Shown here: positions 53,659-64,000 of the stretch, piece by piece
Numbering within the stretch: the stretch's first letter is position 1
How the letters are laid out: every line of letters starts with the position of its first letter
Assembly (NCBI GenBank): GCA_035468985.1
Contig: DATISF010000064.1
Coordinates: 124,001 to 188,000 of the forward strand
Reading direction: 5' to 3'
Source of the DNA: DASVHS01 sp035468985
GTDB taxonomy: Bacteria; Acidobacteriota; Thermoanaerobaculia; Gp7-AA8
Length of the DNA stretch: 64,000 nt
The notes under the pieces: generated by a model
What the model was told of the DNA's origin: nothing
What the model saw: the letters and a program-made list of their open reading frames with translations, nothing else
The model's database searches: none
Position numbers and translations under genes: made by a program

Positions 53659-54903
53659 CTAACTCGTTTTCGCGAACAGTTTCTCCAACATTTCCTGAGG
53701 GGTGTAGATGCGCGTGTCGCCGAATTCGCTCGGCTTCCGCGTCTTCATGGTGAAGAGTGCGCGCTGAGAGATGTAATCGAAATTCGCGGAATAGTCATCA
53801 TTCTTCTTCTGCTCGAACATCGTCTTCAGGACGTTGAGCTGCCGGGCAAGATGATCCTCGGGTTCCAGAACCGGGGCGTGCGAGGCGGAACGCTTCTTCT
53901 TCGGCGTCTCCAGACCGATGGCCATGGCGCGGATGTCTTCGAGCTCCTTCGCCACGCGATCGCTCTTCTTTTTCTTTTCGTGCGGCAGGATCAGGGCGGG
54001 GCGGCGCTCGCGGTTCGCGCGATGGACGGCTTCGCTCTGCGTGATCCATCCGAGGTTCGTAATGCCGACGTGTGCGGAGACGTTGCGCGTGAGGTTGTCG
54101 ATGAACGGCTTGACGGCCGTGTCGAAGGAGTCCTCGACGCCGTTGAACAGATTGAGCACGTAGTAGACGCGGAACTCATCGACGGTCTGCTGCACGGCGC
54201 GGGTGATCGGATGCTCGGCGCCGAGGTTCTGCACAAGATCGAGGGCGAACGCGTCCAGATTGGGGACCTTCGCGTCGTAGACATCCTCGACGGTGTCGAT
54301 CAGATCGTTGGCGAGGCGGAAGAAGTCGATCCCGCCGCTGGCCGTGGCGAAAAACGGCGACTCCTTGCTGAAGATCAGGCGCAGCTTGCGGAACAGAATC
54401 GCCTTCACGATGTCCGAGGCGGCGAGCGTCGCGCTCGGCAGGTGAGGCGTGAAGATCAGGATCCCGGAGTTGGAGAACGGGAGGAAATCGATCACGTTGG
54501 CGTCGAGGCCGGCGCGCATGTCGAGGATGACGATGTCGGCGGGCAGCTCGTTGATCGCCGAGATCAGCCGCTGCTTGTGCGCGGGGCCGAAGTTCGTGAT
54601 CTCGTCGATCAGGTGCAGCGGCGCGGCGACGAACGCGAAATTGCCGAATTGGTGCTGCGGGTCGAGCCGGTCATCGAGGGTGGTCAGGCAGTTCGCCAGC
54701 GATTCGCCGCGGCGGAAGAAATGGTAGAGGTCCTTCTCGATGGGGACGTCGATGGCATTGCGGATGGCCGAGGTGCCGGTGTCGAGGTCGACCAGGATCG
54801 TGCGGCCGTGTCTCGACAGGGCCAGGGCGAAATTGACGGCGAATGTCGTCTTCCCGACCCCGCCCTTCCCGGACGAGATGGGGATGATCCGTTTGATCGG
54901 CAC
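53659..54903 (-). CDS. MinD/ParA-type ATPase with extended C-terminus
   Basis: 414 residues from GTG 54903; a longer leftward frame lies antisense to the Crp gene and is rejected. PISSGKGGVGKTTFAVNFALAL is the deviant Walker A, ILVDLDTGTSAIRNAI and DIVILDMRAGLDANVIDFLP are the other motifs. The C-terminal ~150 residues (EKKKKSDRVAKELEDIRAM and later) are charged and have no match I know. Related FleN/MinD-like proteins place cellular machines. No partner gene is adjacent. It is divergent from the Crp/Fnr regulator. Confidence 0.85.
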   Translation of the reverse strand: MPIKRIIPISSGKGGVGKTTFAVNFALALSRHGRTILVDLDTGTSAIRNAIDVPIEKDLYHFFRRGESLANCLTTLDDRLDPQHQFGNFAFVAAPLHLIDEITNFGPAHKQRLISAINELPADIVILDMRAGLDANVIDFLPFSNSGILIFTPHLPSATLAASDIVKAILFRKLRLIFSKESPFFATASGGIDFFRLANDLIDTVEDVYDAKVPNLDAFALDLVQNLGAEHPITRAVQQTVDEFRVYYVLNLFNGVEDSFDTAVKPFIDNLTRNVSAHVGITNLGWITQSEAVHRANRERRPALILPHEKKKKSDRVAKELEDIRAMAIGLETPKKKRSASHAPVLEPEDHLARQLNVLKTMFEQKKNDDYSANFDYISQRALFTMKTRKPSEFGDTRIYTPQEMLEKLFAKTS

Positions 54904-54929
54904 GGCGCACAACGTACAACAAAATCGGG

Positions 54930-54951
54930 TAACTGCTAGAATCCGGGCAAA
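54930..54951 (+). promoter_or_regulatory. possible -10 element with almost no leader before the Crp/Fnr gene
   Basis: TGCTAGAAT has an extended -10 (TGC) and TAGAAT at 54937-54942. The ATG follows at 54952, so the transcript would begin at or within a few bases of the start codon. No good -35 is seen. Confidence 0.45.
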
Positions 54952-55632
54952 ATGCAGCCCGCTCTGTTCCGTAAGCTCTCGCTGTTCGCGGAGCTCGACG
55001 ACCGCGAGCTGGCTTCCTTGGCCGGGGTCGCCAAAACTCGGCGGTACGCGAAAGACGACGTCATCTTCCACGCCGATGAGAGCGGCGATGTCTTCTGCGT
55101 CATCCGCGAAGGCAAGGTGAAGGTGACGATGATCTCGCCCGAAGGGAAGGAGATCATCCTGTCGATGATGGGGCCGGGCGATTTCTTCGGGGAAATGGCT
55201 CTGCTCGACGACGCGCCCCGCTCGGCCACGGTGGTGGCCGTGGAGCCGCTCGAAGTGGTCACCATCTATCGCAACGACTTTCTGGAGATCCTGCGCGAGA
55301 ACTTCTCGATCACGCTGAAAGTCATGGCCGAGCTGTCGCGCCGCGTTCGCAAGATGTCGAATCGCATCGAGTCGCTGGCGACGATGGACGTCTACGGCCG
55401 CCTGGCGCGCTATTTTCTCGATCTCGCTCAGTCGCAGGGGAAGGAACTGGAGAACGGCTTCGTTGCGGTCACCCGTCCGACGCACCAGGCCATTGCCAAT
55501 ACCATCGGAACGTCGCGCGAGACCGTCTCGCGCCTGATCCACGATCTGATGCGGCAGAACCTGTTGCTCTCCGAAGGGAAGACTGTCTATCTCTCCAAGA
55601 CCGCGCTGGAACAGTTCCGCGCCGAAGAGTAG
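54952..55632 (+). CDS. Crp/Fnr-family transcription regulator
   Basis: 226 residues. The cyclic-nucleotide-binding-type beta-roll includes GDVFCVIREGKVKVTMISPEG and GPGDFFGEMALLDDAPRSATVVA (PRSAT is the phosphate-binding cassette form). A long helix (LSRRVRKMSNRIESLA) leads to the C-terminal HTH, with RPTHQAIANTIGTSRETVSRLI as the recognition part. No Fe-S cysteines, so it is not an FNR oxygen sensor; cAMP or another ligand is likely. Targets are unknown. Confidence 0.93.
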   Translation: MQPALFRKLSLFAELDDRELASLAGVAKTRRYAKDDVIFHADESGDVFCVIREGKVKVTMISPEGKEIILSMMGPGDFFGEMALLDDAPRSATVVAVEPLEVVTIYRNDFLEILRENFSITLKVMAELSRRVRKMSNRIESLATMDVYGRLARYFLDLAQSQGKELENGFVAVTRPTHQAIANTIGTSRETVSRLIHDLMRQNLLLSEGKTVYLSKTALEQFRAEE

Positions 55633-55652
55633 ATGCAGGTCGGCATGACCGC

Positions 55653-56243
55653 ATGCTCACGATCCCAAACCTTCTGACTCTCCTCCGCCTGTTCATGGTG
55701 CCGTTTTTTCTGGCGGCGTCATTCCAGCGGATGTACACGGCCGCGTTCGTTCTGTTCGTCACGGCGGCGCTGACCGACATCCTCGACGGCATGATCGCCC
55801 GCCGCTTCAACCAGCGCTCCCGCCTCGGCGCTCTGCTCGATCCGGCGGCCGACAAGACGATCATGGTCTCCGGCTACATCTTCTACACGTTCGCGCCGAA
55901 TCTTCCGGTGGTGACGTTGCCGGGATGGCTGACATTCGTCGTTCTGATTCGCGACTTCGCGATTCTGCTGGTCGCGTACCTGCTCTACACGCGGGTCCGC
56001 GTGAAGCGCTTCCCGCCGTCGATGGCCGGCAAGACGTCGACGGTTCTTCAGGCCGTGACGCTCGGCACCGCGATCGGAGTGAACGCCTTCGTTCCCGGGC
56101 TCCTGTGGCTGGCGCACGTCCTGTTTCATCTGGCGCTCGTCGTCACTCTCTATTCATCGTGGGATTACTTGCGGCGGGGTGAGCGTTTGCTGTACGACGG
56201 ATTGGCGGCCGCGCACCTTGACGGAGCAGGCATCGCCTCCTAG
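55653..56243 (+). CDS. pgsA: CDP-alcohol phosphatidyltransferase (PgsA-like)
   Basis: 196 residues with several membrane helices. The motif DILDGMIARRFNQRSRLGALLDPAADK is the family signature D-x2-DG-x2-AR-x8-G-x3-D-x3-D. It probably makes phosphatidylglycerophosphate from CDP-diacylglycerol; a cardiolipin-type function is also possible. It lies 20 bases after the Crp gene and just before the tRNA pair. Confidence 0.9.
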   Translation: MLTIPNLLTLLRLFMVPFFLAASFQRMYTAAFVLFVTAALTDILDGMIARRFNQRSRLGALLDPAADKTIMVSGYIFYTFAPNLPVVTLPGWLTFVVLIRDFAILLVAYLLYTRVRVKRFPPSMAGKTSTVLQAVTLGTAIGVNAFVPGLLWLAHVLFHLALVVTLYSSWDYLRRGERLLYDGLAAAHLDGAGIAS

Positions 56244-56257
56244 AATCCGCGCCTCTT

Positions 56258-56333
56258 GCCTCCGTAGCTCAATTGGTAGAGCAGTGGACTCTTAATCCAT
56301 TGGTTCCAGGTTCGAGTCCTGGCGGGGGCACCA
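56258..56333 (+). tRNA. tRNA-Lys (anticodon CTT)
   Basis: 76 bases ending in an encoded CCA. The acceptor stem GCCTCCG pairs with CGGGGGC, the anticodon loop is CTCTTAA with CTT, and GGTTCGAGTCC is the T arm. All arms fold normally. Confidence 0.97.
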
Positions 56334-56336
56334 TTC

Positions 56337-56364
56337 CGAGGACTGACCGCACAGTCCTCGTTTT
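56337..56364 (+). terminator. rho-independent terminator between the tRNA genes
   Basis: CGAGGACTG and CAGTCCTCG form a 9-base stem with loop ACCGCA, followed by TTTT. It would end the tRNA-Lys transcript. Confidence 0.8.
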
Positions 56365-56382
56365 GCATTAGGCTGGGGCGGG

Positions 56383-56469
56383 GCGAAAGTGGCGGAATTG
56401 GCAGACGCGCTGGACTTAGGATCCAGTGGCCTGAGAGCCGTGCGGGTTCGAGTCCCGCCTTTCGCACCA
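56383..56469 (+). tRNA. tRNA-Leu (anticodon TAG)
   Basis: 87 bases with encoded CCA, as for type II tRNAs. Acceptor GCGAAAG pairs with CTTTCGC, the anticodon loop CTTAGGA contains TAG and the variable arm TGGCCTGAGAGCCGT is long, typical of leucine. Confidence 0.96.
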
Positions 56470-56475
56470 GAAAAT

Positions 56476-56537
56476 CGAAATGTTGAATGTTGAATGTTGA
56501 ATTCAGCATTTAACATGCAACATTAAACATTCAATAT
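56476..56537. repeat. heptamer repeat with inverted half before tig
   Basis: GTTGAATGTTGAATGTTGAA is a 7-base repeat (unit TTGAATG). The following AACATGCAACATTAAACATT is its imperfect inverse. It ends at the start codon of the trigger factor gene and may hold or replace its leader. Confidence 0.8.
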
Positions 56538-56538
56538 T

Positions 56539-57813
56539 ATGCTCCTAAATTACGAAGACATTTCCCCGATCAAGAAATCCATCGAGGTCGAGATCCCGGC
56601 CGATCGCCTCAGCAGCGAGGCGCAGCGCGTCACGAATGAATTCAGCCGCCACGCGAAGCTGCCCGGATTCCGTCCGGGAAAGATCCCAGCGAACGTCGTG
56701 CGCTCGCGTTTCGCGAAGGAAATTCAGGAAGAAGTGATGAGCCGGCTCCTGCCGGTGAGCTTCCGCGAGGCCATTGCAGACAAGAACGTCGAGCCGGTCG
56801 GCGATCCGGAGCTCGAGCATGTCGACGCGTTCATCGAAGGCGCGCCGGTCAAGTACAAGGCGAACTTCGAGGTCAAGCCGCATTTCGAGCTGAGCGATTA
56901 CCGCGGGATCGAAGTCGACGATCCGAAGGTGGAAGTGACGGAGAAAGACGTCGACGAGATGATCGAGCGCCTGCGCGAGCAGGCCAGCTCCTACCGTCCG
57001 GAGACCGAGCGCGGCCTCGACGACGGCGACTTCGCGGTGATCGACATCGCTTCGACCGCCGAAGGGATGGAGGCGAAGCATGACTCCGGACATTTCAAGA
57101 TGGGTGAGGAGTCGCCGCTTCCCGAGCTTCACGACGCCTTGCGCGGCAAGAAGCCGGGCGACACCTCGATGGTCGAAAAGGAATATGGCGAAGACGCCAG
57201 CAACGAGGCCTTCCGCAACAAGAAGGTCCGCCACGATGTGACGCTGAAAGAGATCCGGGTTCAGGAGAAGCCGGACGTCAACGACGAATTCGCGAAGAGC
57301 GTCGGCGGGTGGGAGAGCGTGGCGCAGATGCGCGAGGTGATCGCCGCCGACCTTCGCCGTCATCGCGAGCTCGACATCCTGCGCGCCAAGCGCAATCAGA
57401 TCGGCGACGCGCTGATCGGGTCGCATCAGTTCGACGTCCCGGAGGCGCTGATCGAAGAGGAGCTCGGGAAGTCCTTGCAGAACTACGCGCGGTATCTGGC
57501 ATCGCAGGGAATCGATCTCGAGAAGGCCGATCTCGACTGGAAACGGATCGGCGAGGATTTCCGTCCCGAAGCCGTGAAGCGCGTGCAGCGCAGCCTGATC
57601 CTCGAGGGCATTGCCCGGAAGGAAGGGATTGCGGTCAGCGACGTCGAGGTCGACGCGGAGATCCGCCGAGCGGCGAACGAGCAGGGACGCGAGTTCGCGG
57701 ACGTGAAACATCATTTGAAACACGAAGGCGGTTACGAATCGCTGCGAAGCTCGCTGGCGCAGGAGAAGGCCCTGGAGCTGGTACTCAAAGAGGCGAAGCC
57801 GCGCGCCGCCTGA
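56539..57813 (+). CDS. tig: trigger factor (ribosome-associated chaperone and prolyl isomerase)
   Basis: 424 residues. The ribosome-binding signature is in LPGFRPGKIPANVVRSRF (GFRPGK). The middle FKBP domain (ERGLDDGDFAVIDI, GKKPGDTSMVEKEYGED) and the helical C-terminal arms follow in usual order. It binds nascent chains at the ribosome exit. It is followed by clpP, clpX and lon, the normal order. Confidence 0.96.
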   Translation: MLLNYEDISPIKKSIEVEIPADRLSSEAQRVTNEFSRHAKLPGFRPGKIPANVVRSRFAKEIQEEVMSRLLPVSFREAIADKNVEPVGDPELEHVDAFIEGAPVKYKANFEVKPHFELSDYRGIEVDDPKVEVTEKDVDEMIERLREQASSYRPETERGLDDGDFAVIDIASTAEGMEAKHDSGHFKMGEESPLPELHDALRGKKPGDTSMVEKEYGEDASNEAFRNKKVRHDVTLKEIRVQEKPDVNDEFAKSVGGWESVAQMREVIAADLRRHRELDILRAKRNQIGDALIGSHQFDVPEALIEEELGKSLQNYARYLASQGIDLEKADLDWKRIGEDFRPEAVKRVQRSLILEGIARKEGIAVSDVEVDAEIRRAANEQGREFADVKHHLKHEGGYESLRSSLAQEKALELVLKEAKPRAA

Positions 57814-57883
57814 TCGTTCGTCGAGGTCCGATCCGCGTCAGACGCGGTAGACTCCGCGAGGTGCAGTGAAGGAGACCCGAACC

Positions 57884-58471
57884 ATGGTCCTGATTCCGAT
57901 GGTGGTCGAGCAGACGTCGCGCGGCGAGCGTGCCTACGACATCTATTCGCGCCTTCTCAAAGACAACGTCATTTTCCTCGGCCAGCCGATCGATGACACC
58001 GTCTCGAACCTGATCATCGCCCAGATGCTGTTCCTCGAGGCGGAGAATCCCGAGAAGGACATCTCCATCTACGTCAACTCACCGGGTGGATCGATCACGG
58101 CCGGTCTCGCCATCTACGACACGATGCAGTACGTGAAGCCCGACATTGCGACGATCTGCATCGGCCAGGCCGCCTCCATGGCCGCGGTGCTCCTGGCGGC
58201 AGGGAAAAAGGGCAAACGCTACGCTCTGCCGAACTCCCGCGTCCTCATCCACCAGCCGTGGATGCAGGGCCTGGGCGGTCAGGCCACGGATATCGACATT
58301 CACGCCAAGGACATCCTCCGTCAGCGCCAGCGCCTCAACGAGATCCTGGCCAACCACACCGGACAGGCCATCGACAAGATCGCCCGCGATACCGACCGCG
58401 ACTACATCCTGCAGGCGGTGGATGCGGTGGAATACGGCATTGTTGACCAGGTGATTGCCAAGCGGGATTAG
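57884..58471 (+). CDS. clpP: ATP-dependent Clp protease proteolytic subunit
   Basis: 195 residues from ATG 57884, which has AAGGAG upstream; a GTG at 57866 is less likely. Catalytic triad: Ser in IGQAASMAAVLLAAG, His in LIHQPWMQGLGG and Asp in RDTDRDYIL. IYVNSPGGSITAGLAIYDTM is the oxyanion region. It forms a barrel that degrades proteins delivered by ClpX. Confidence 0.98.
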   Translation: MVLIPMVVEQTSRGERAYDIYSRLLKDNVIFLGQPIDDTVSNLIIAQMLFLEAENPEKDISIYVNSPGGSITAGLAIYDTMQYVKPDIATICIGQAASMAAVLLAAGKKGKRYALPNSRVLIHQPWMQGLGGQATDIDIHAKDILRQRQRLNEILANHTGQAIDKIARDTDRDYILQAVDAVEYGIVDQVIAKRD

Positions 58472-58504
58472 CGATTTGCCCCTCGTCACAGGGGAATGTC
58501 AACC

Positions 58505-58533
58505 TTGCCGCTTCAGTTGAGTTGAGCGAGAAT
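58505..58533 (+). promoter_or_regulatory. possible promoter of clpX
   Basis: TTGCCG at 58505-58510 and GAGAAT at 58528-58533 are 17 bases apart, a moderate match to the sigma70 consensus, in the 85-base gap between clpP and clpX. Confidence 0.4.
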
Positions 58534-58556
58534 TCTGGGGAGGATCCAGGCCAGAC

Positions 58557-59807
58557 ATGTCGAAAAAGGGGAACAGCGGCGACGTACTGCGTTGTAGCTT
58601 CTGCAACAAGAGTCAGCGCGACGTCAAGAAGCTGATCGCCGGACCCACCGTCTACATCTGTGACGAGTGCGTCGACATCTGCCTCGACATCATTGCCGAG
58701 GATCGCAAGGACGAGCCGGGCACGATGGAAGGCTCCGGCGCGCTGCCGAAGCCGAAGGAGATCAAGGAGTTCCTCGACCTCTATGTCATCGGCCAGGAGC
58801 GGGCCAAGAAAAAGCTCGCCGTCGCGGTCTACAACCACTACAAGCGGATCGACTATCACCAGCGGAACTCGCGGCAGGACGTCGAGCTGCAGAAGTCGAA
58901 CATCCTGCTGATCGGGCCGACGGGCACCGGCAAGACGCTGCTCGCCCAGACGCTGGCCCGAATGCTCTCCGTGCCGTTCACCATCGTCGACGCCACGACG
59001 CTGACCGAAGCCGGTTACGTCGGTGAGGACGTCGAGAACATCATCCTCAAGCTCTACCAGGCCGCCGGGAACGACAAAGAGAAGACCCAGCGCGGCATCG
59101 TCTACATCGACGAGGTCGACAAGATCTGCCGCAAAGGCGATAACCCGTCGATCACGCGCGACGTCTCCGGCGAGGGCGTGCAGCAGGCCCTGCTGAAGAT
59201 CCTCGAGGGAACCGTGGCCAACGTTCCGCCCCAGGGCGGCCGGAAGCACCCGCACCAGGAGTTCATCCAGATCGACACGACGAACATCCTCTTCATCTGC
59301 GGAGGCGCGTTCGTCGGTCTGGACCAGGTCATCGAGCGCCGGCTGTCGGAGAAGACGATGGGCTTCGGCGCCAAGATCGCCAGCAAGCGCGATCGCAAGA
59401 CCGGCGAGCTTCTGGCGCAGGTTCACCCCGAAGACCTCATCAAGTTCGGACTGATCCCCGAGTTCGTCGGCCGTCTGCCTGTGGTGGCGACGCTCAACGA
59501 GCTCGACAAGGCTGCGCTGATCGAGATTCTCCGCGAGCCGAAGAACTCGCTGGTGCGTCAGTATCAGACGATCATGGGCTTCGAGAACGTCACCCTGAAG
59601 TTCACCGACGACGCCCTCGAGGCGATCGCCGAGGAAGCGCTGAAACGCAACGTCGGGGCGCGCGGGCTGAAGATCATCATCGAAGAGCTGATGCTCGACA
59701 TCATGTACACGATCCCATCGCAGGACGCGATCAGCGAATGCGTGATCACGCGCGAGGTCGTGCTGAACCGCAGCCAGCCGATTACGCTCTACCGGAAGGC
59801 AGGATAG
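58557..59807 (+). CDS. clpX: ATP-dependent Clp protease ATP-binding subunit ClpX
   Basis: 416 residues. The N-terminal zinc domain is CSFCNKSQRDV...YICDECVDICLDI. Walker A is GPTGTGKTLLAQTLA at about residue 119, Walker B IVYIDEVDKI, and the IGF-type loop for ClpP docking is present as MGFGAKI. It unfolds tagged proteins for ClpP. Confidence 0.98.
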   Translation: MSKKGNSGDVLRCSFCNKSQRDVKKLIAGPTVYICDECVDICLDIIAEDRKDEPGTMEGSGALPKPKEIKEFLDLYVIGQERAKKKLAVAVYNHYKRIDYHQRNSRQDVELQKSNILLIGPTGTGKTLLAQTLARMLSVPFTIVDATTLTEAGYVGEDVENIILKLYQAAGNDKEKTQRGIVYIDEVDKICRKGDNPSITRDVSGEGVQQALLKILEGTVANVPPQGGRKHPHQEFIQIDTTNILFICGGAFVGLDQVIERRLSEKTMGFGAKIASKRDRKTGELLAQVHPEDLIKFGLIPEFVGRLPVVATLNELDKAALIEILREPKNSLVRQYQTIMGFENVTLKFTDDALEAIAEEALKRNVGARGLKIIIEELMLDIMYTIPSQDAISECVITREVVLNRSQPITLYRKAG

Positions 59808-59811
59808 GGAG

Positions 59812-59878
59812 GGGCCCTCACCCTGCCCTCTCCCGCAGCGGGAGAGGGTGCTGCGAAGCAGCGGGTGAGGGCAGTAGG
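59812..59878. repeat. palindromic repeat between clpX and lon
   Basis: GCCCTCACCC / GGGTGAGGGC are the outer arms, CCCTCTCCCGC / GCGGGAGAGGG the inner. It shares the CCCTCTCCC/GGGAGAGGG core with the in-frame repeat in the gas vesicle ATPase gene (22555). Confidence 0.82.
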
Positions 59879-59916
59879 GAATGCGCCGCTGTTTCTACAG
59901 GTAGAGAGACAACCAC

Positions 59917-62316
<2,400 letters not shown>

Positions 62317-62319
62317 TTG

Positions 62320-62374
62320 TGGAGCGGCGGCCGTCTCGGCCGCCGTCGCCGCGCCAGGACGCCCGGCGCTCCAC
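62320..62374. repeat. GC-rich palindromic repeat after lon
   Basis: GTGGAGCGGCGGCCGTCTCGG and GCCGCCGTCGCCGCGCC...GGCGCTCCAC. The outer arms GTGGAGC and GCTCCAC match. Related to 3109-3163. The next ~150 bases (62375-62527) show no gene. Confidence 0.8.
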
Positions 62375-62527
62375 TTGACCCCCCGGCAGAATATCTGCAC
62401 AATCTCGCTCGTTACCAATACAGCCTCAAGTAGTACTCCGTAGCAATCACACCGGCTTTTCTGTAACCGCACAACGAAACGCGACGCCCTCTCCGGCGTC
62501 ACAGTTACATCAAAAGCCCTGATTTCA

Positions 62528-63106
62528 TTGGACATCAATTCAGTCAGCTTCCATCGGGCGGCGTACAGGCCCGAAGACTTTCCGAGAGATAAGCGGCCGC
62601 AATTCGCAATGGTCGGACGTTCCAACGTCGGGAAATCGAGCTTGATCAACGCAGTGGTTAACCGCAGAGCCGTCGCACGAGTCAGCCAGACACCTGGAAA
62701 GACACAGGCTGTTCACTTCTACCTTGTGAACGAGCGGTTCTACCTGGTCGACCTGCCCGGTTACGGTTACGCCAAGGTGCCCAAGACGGTCATGCGCTCC
62801 TGGGGCGAGCTCGTTCGCGGCTATCTCGACTCCGCCGAAGCGCTGCGGTTGATGTTTCTCCTGCTCGACGTGAGGCGCACGCCGGGTGAGCAGGATCTTC
62901 GGATGCACGAGTGGACGGCGTCGGCCGGCATCGAAGAGAAGATCGTGCTGACCAAGAGCGACAAGCTCTCCAATCAACAACTTCTGAAGAGCCGCGCGGC
63001 AATTGCGAATGAGCTCGACGTCGATCCGTCGCAGCTCATCGCCGCCTCCGCGGTGACGAGGAAAGGAATCGATGTCATCAGGCGCGAGATGTTTTCGCGT
63101 TTGTGA
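62528..63106 (+). CDS. engB: ribosome biogenesis GTPase EngB/YsxC
   Basis: 192 residues from a TTG start, with no better in-frame ATG upstream. G1 is VGRSNVGKSSLIN, G2/G3 are SQTPGKTQ and VDLPGYGYAKV, and G4 is LTKSDKLS. Binds GTP and helps assemble the large ribosomal subunit. It is followed by rho after 9 bases. Confidence 0.95.
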   Translation: MDINSVSFHRAAYRPEDFPRDKRPQFAMVGRSNVGKSSLINAVVNRRAVARVSQTPGKTQAVHFYLVNERFYLVDLPGYGYAKVPKTVMRSWGELVRGYLDSAEALRLMFLLLDVRRTPGEQDLRMHEWTASAGIEEKIVLTKSDKLSNQQLLKSRAAIANELDVDPSQLIAASAVTRKGIDVIRREMFSRL

Positions 63107-63115
63107 GGGAACACC

Positions 63116-64000
63116 ATGGCTGATCAGGAAATCGAAAACGAAATCACGGCAACGGCAGTCGAAGCGCCCCCGGTAGAGAAACCCGCGCGCAAACCGCGCA
63201 AACCGAAGGCGGAGAAGATCGCCTCCGAAGAAGTTCCGGCCGAAGACAACGGCAACGGCAACGGCAGCGTGGCGCCGCCGGCCGCGGTGGCGCAGGCCGA
63301 CGAGGTCGCCGCCCCCGCACCGGAACCGGAGGAGATCGTCGCCGCACCTGCCGAGGTGCCGAAGAGGGTCGGGCAGCAGCAGGCTGCCGAGACGCTCGAC
63401 ATCCGGATGCTCAAGGAAGTGAAGCTTCCCGACCTGGCGAAGCTCGCCAAGGACCTCGGTGTCGAAAACGCATCGGGCATGCGCAAGCAGGATCTGATCT
63501 TCGCCATCCTGCAGGCGCAGACCGAGAAATCGGGCCTGATCTTCTCGGAGGGTGTGCTGGAGTGCCTGCCGGACGGATTCGGATTCCTCCGCGCACCGGA
63601 GTACAACTACCTTCCCGGTCCCGACGACATTTACGTTTCGCCGTCGCAGATCCGGCGGTTCGACCTCCGCACCGGCGACACCGTGTCCGGGCAGGTTCGT
63701 CCTCCCAAAGAGGGCGAGCGCTACTTCGCGCTGATCAAGGTCGAGGCGGTCAACTTCGAGCATCCCGACGTCGCGCGCGACAAGACCCTCTTCGACAATC
63801 TCACGCCGCTCTATCCGGAGCAGCGCGTGAAGCTGGAAGTGCCGACGAACATGTCGTCGCGCGTCCTCGACCTCATCGCTCCGGTCGGCAAAGGCCAGCG
63901 CGCCCTCATCGTGGCGGCGCCGAAGACCGGCAAGACGATGCTCCTGCAGTCGATGGCGAACTCCATCACCACGAATCATCCCGAGATCACGCTCATCGTT
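63116..64000 (+). CDS. rho: transcription termination factor Rho (3' end beyond window)
   Basis: The first 295 codons are present, ending at the window edge. A Pro- and Ala-rich N-terminal extension of about 95 residues (with DNGNGNGSVAPPAAV) precedes the Rho N-terminal domain, LPDLAKLAKDLGVENASGMRKQDLI. The RNA-binding domain has ECLPDGFGFLRAPEYNYLPGPDDIYVSPSQIRRF. The ATPase start GKGQRALIVAAPKTGKTMLLQ with its Walker A is reached. The extension is typical of phyla with long Rho insertions and may bind nucleic acid. Confidence 0.97.
   Translation, partial: MADQEIENEITATAVEAPPVEKPARKPRKPKAEKIASEEVPAEDNGNGNGSVAPPAAVAQADEVAAPAPEPEEIVAAPAEVPKRVGQQQAAETLDIRMLKEVKLPDLAKLAKDLGVENASGMRKQDLIFAILQAQTEKSGLIFSEGVLECLPDGFGFLRAPEYNYLPGPDDIYVSPSQIRRFDLRTGDTVSGQVRPPKEGERYFALIKVEAVNFEHPDVARDKTLFDNLTPLYPEQRVKLEVPTNMSSRVLDLIAPVGKGQRALIVAAPKTGKTMLLQSMANSITTNHPEITLIV

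Overview
The window is GC-rich chromosomal DNA from a free-living Gram-negative bacterium. CarD, SecA with a zinc tail, the tig-clpP-clpX-lon-engB-rho order, queuosine and lipoate synthesis, lipoproteins and many secreted proteins would all fit Acidobacteriota or a nearby phylum. That placement is an inference from gene content, since no rRNA is present. About 60 protein genes, two tRNAs, several broken genes and an unusually dense set of small repeats can be supported.

Layout. 1-5.8 kb is a leftward set: queC, queE, methylmalonyl-CoA epimerase, a conserved unknown, a lipoprotein, a YfhO-type membrane protein and a WD40 protein cut by the window edge. 5.9-10.1 kb holds nucleoside salvage (pyrimidine-nucleoside phosphorylase and deoB) with two secreted unknowns. 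10.3-13.5 kb holds carD (clear promoter and terminator), lipA, a XerD-type recombinase and a lytic transglycosylase. 13.5-20.5 kb holds an RsbU-type phosphatase, a secreted protein, an enoyl-CoA hydratase, a secreted beta-propeller protein and mutY.

20.5-26.8 kb is a compact rightward gas vesicle operon. It has three GvpF/L-family proteins, GvpG, GvpK, two GvpA-related minor proteins and a canonical GvpA. It also has a double ArsA/Get3-type ATPase set between gvpG and the second gvpF/L, and a sensorless histidine kinase overlapping the end of gvpA. No GvpN is present. This is the best candidate in the window for an undescribed system.

26.8-31.3 kb holds a disrupted S9 peptidase, a membrane-anchored phosphatase-superfamily protein and an M50 protease. 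31.6-39.4 kb holds secA, a carbamoyltransferase/SxtJ/DUF5989/SGNH set, proC and a DinB-like gene. 39.5-42.8 kb holds a membrane/coiled-coil protein with a degenerate receiver domain, and a DedA protein. 43.1-51.6 kb is a small type II polyketide or aryl-polyene-like pathway: two halogenase-like flavoproteins, acyl-AMP ligase, ACP, hotdog dehydratase, ketosynthase, chain-length-factor-like partner and glycosyltransferase. 52-64 kb holds an M28 peptidase, a MinD/ParA ATPase, a Crp/Fnr regulator, a CDP-alcohol phosphatidyltransferase, tRNA-Lys, tRNA-Leu, then tig, clpP, clpX, lon, engB and the 5' part of rho.

Running through everything are three kinds of small repeats. The first is an approximately 90-150 bp MITE-like inverted repeat built around GTCATCCTGAG and GAAGGATCT. 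The second is GC-rich palindromes. The third is tandem repeats with a 7-bp period and many different unit sequences. Several lie inside genes, in frame or forming the last codons, and some provide the start codon of the next gene.
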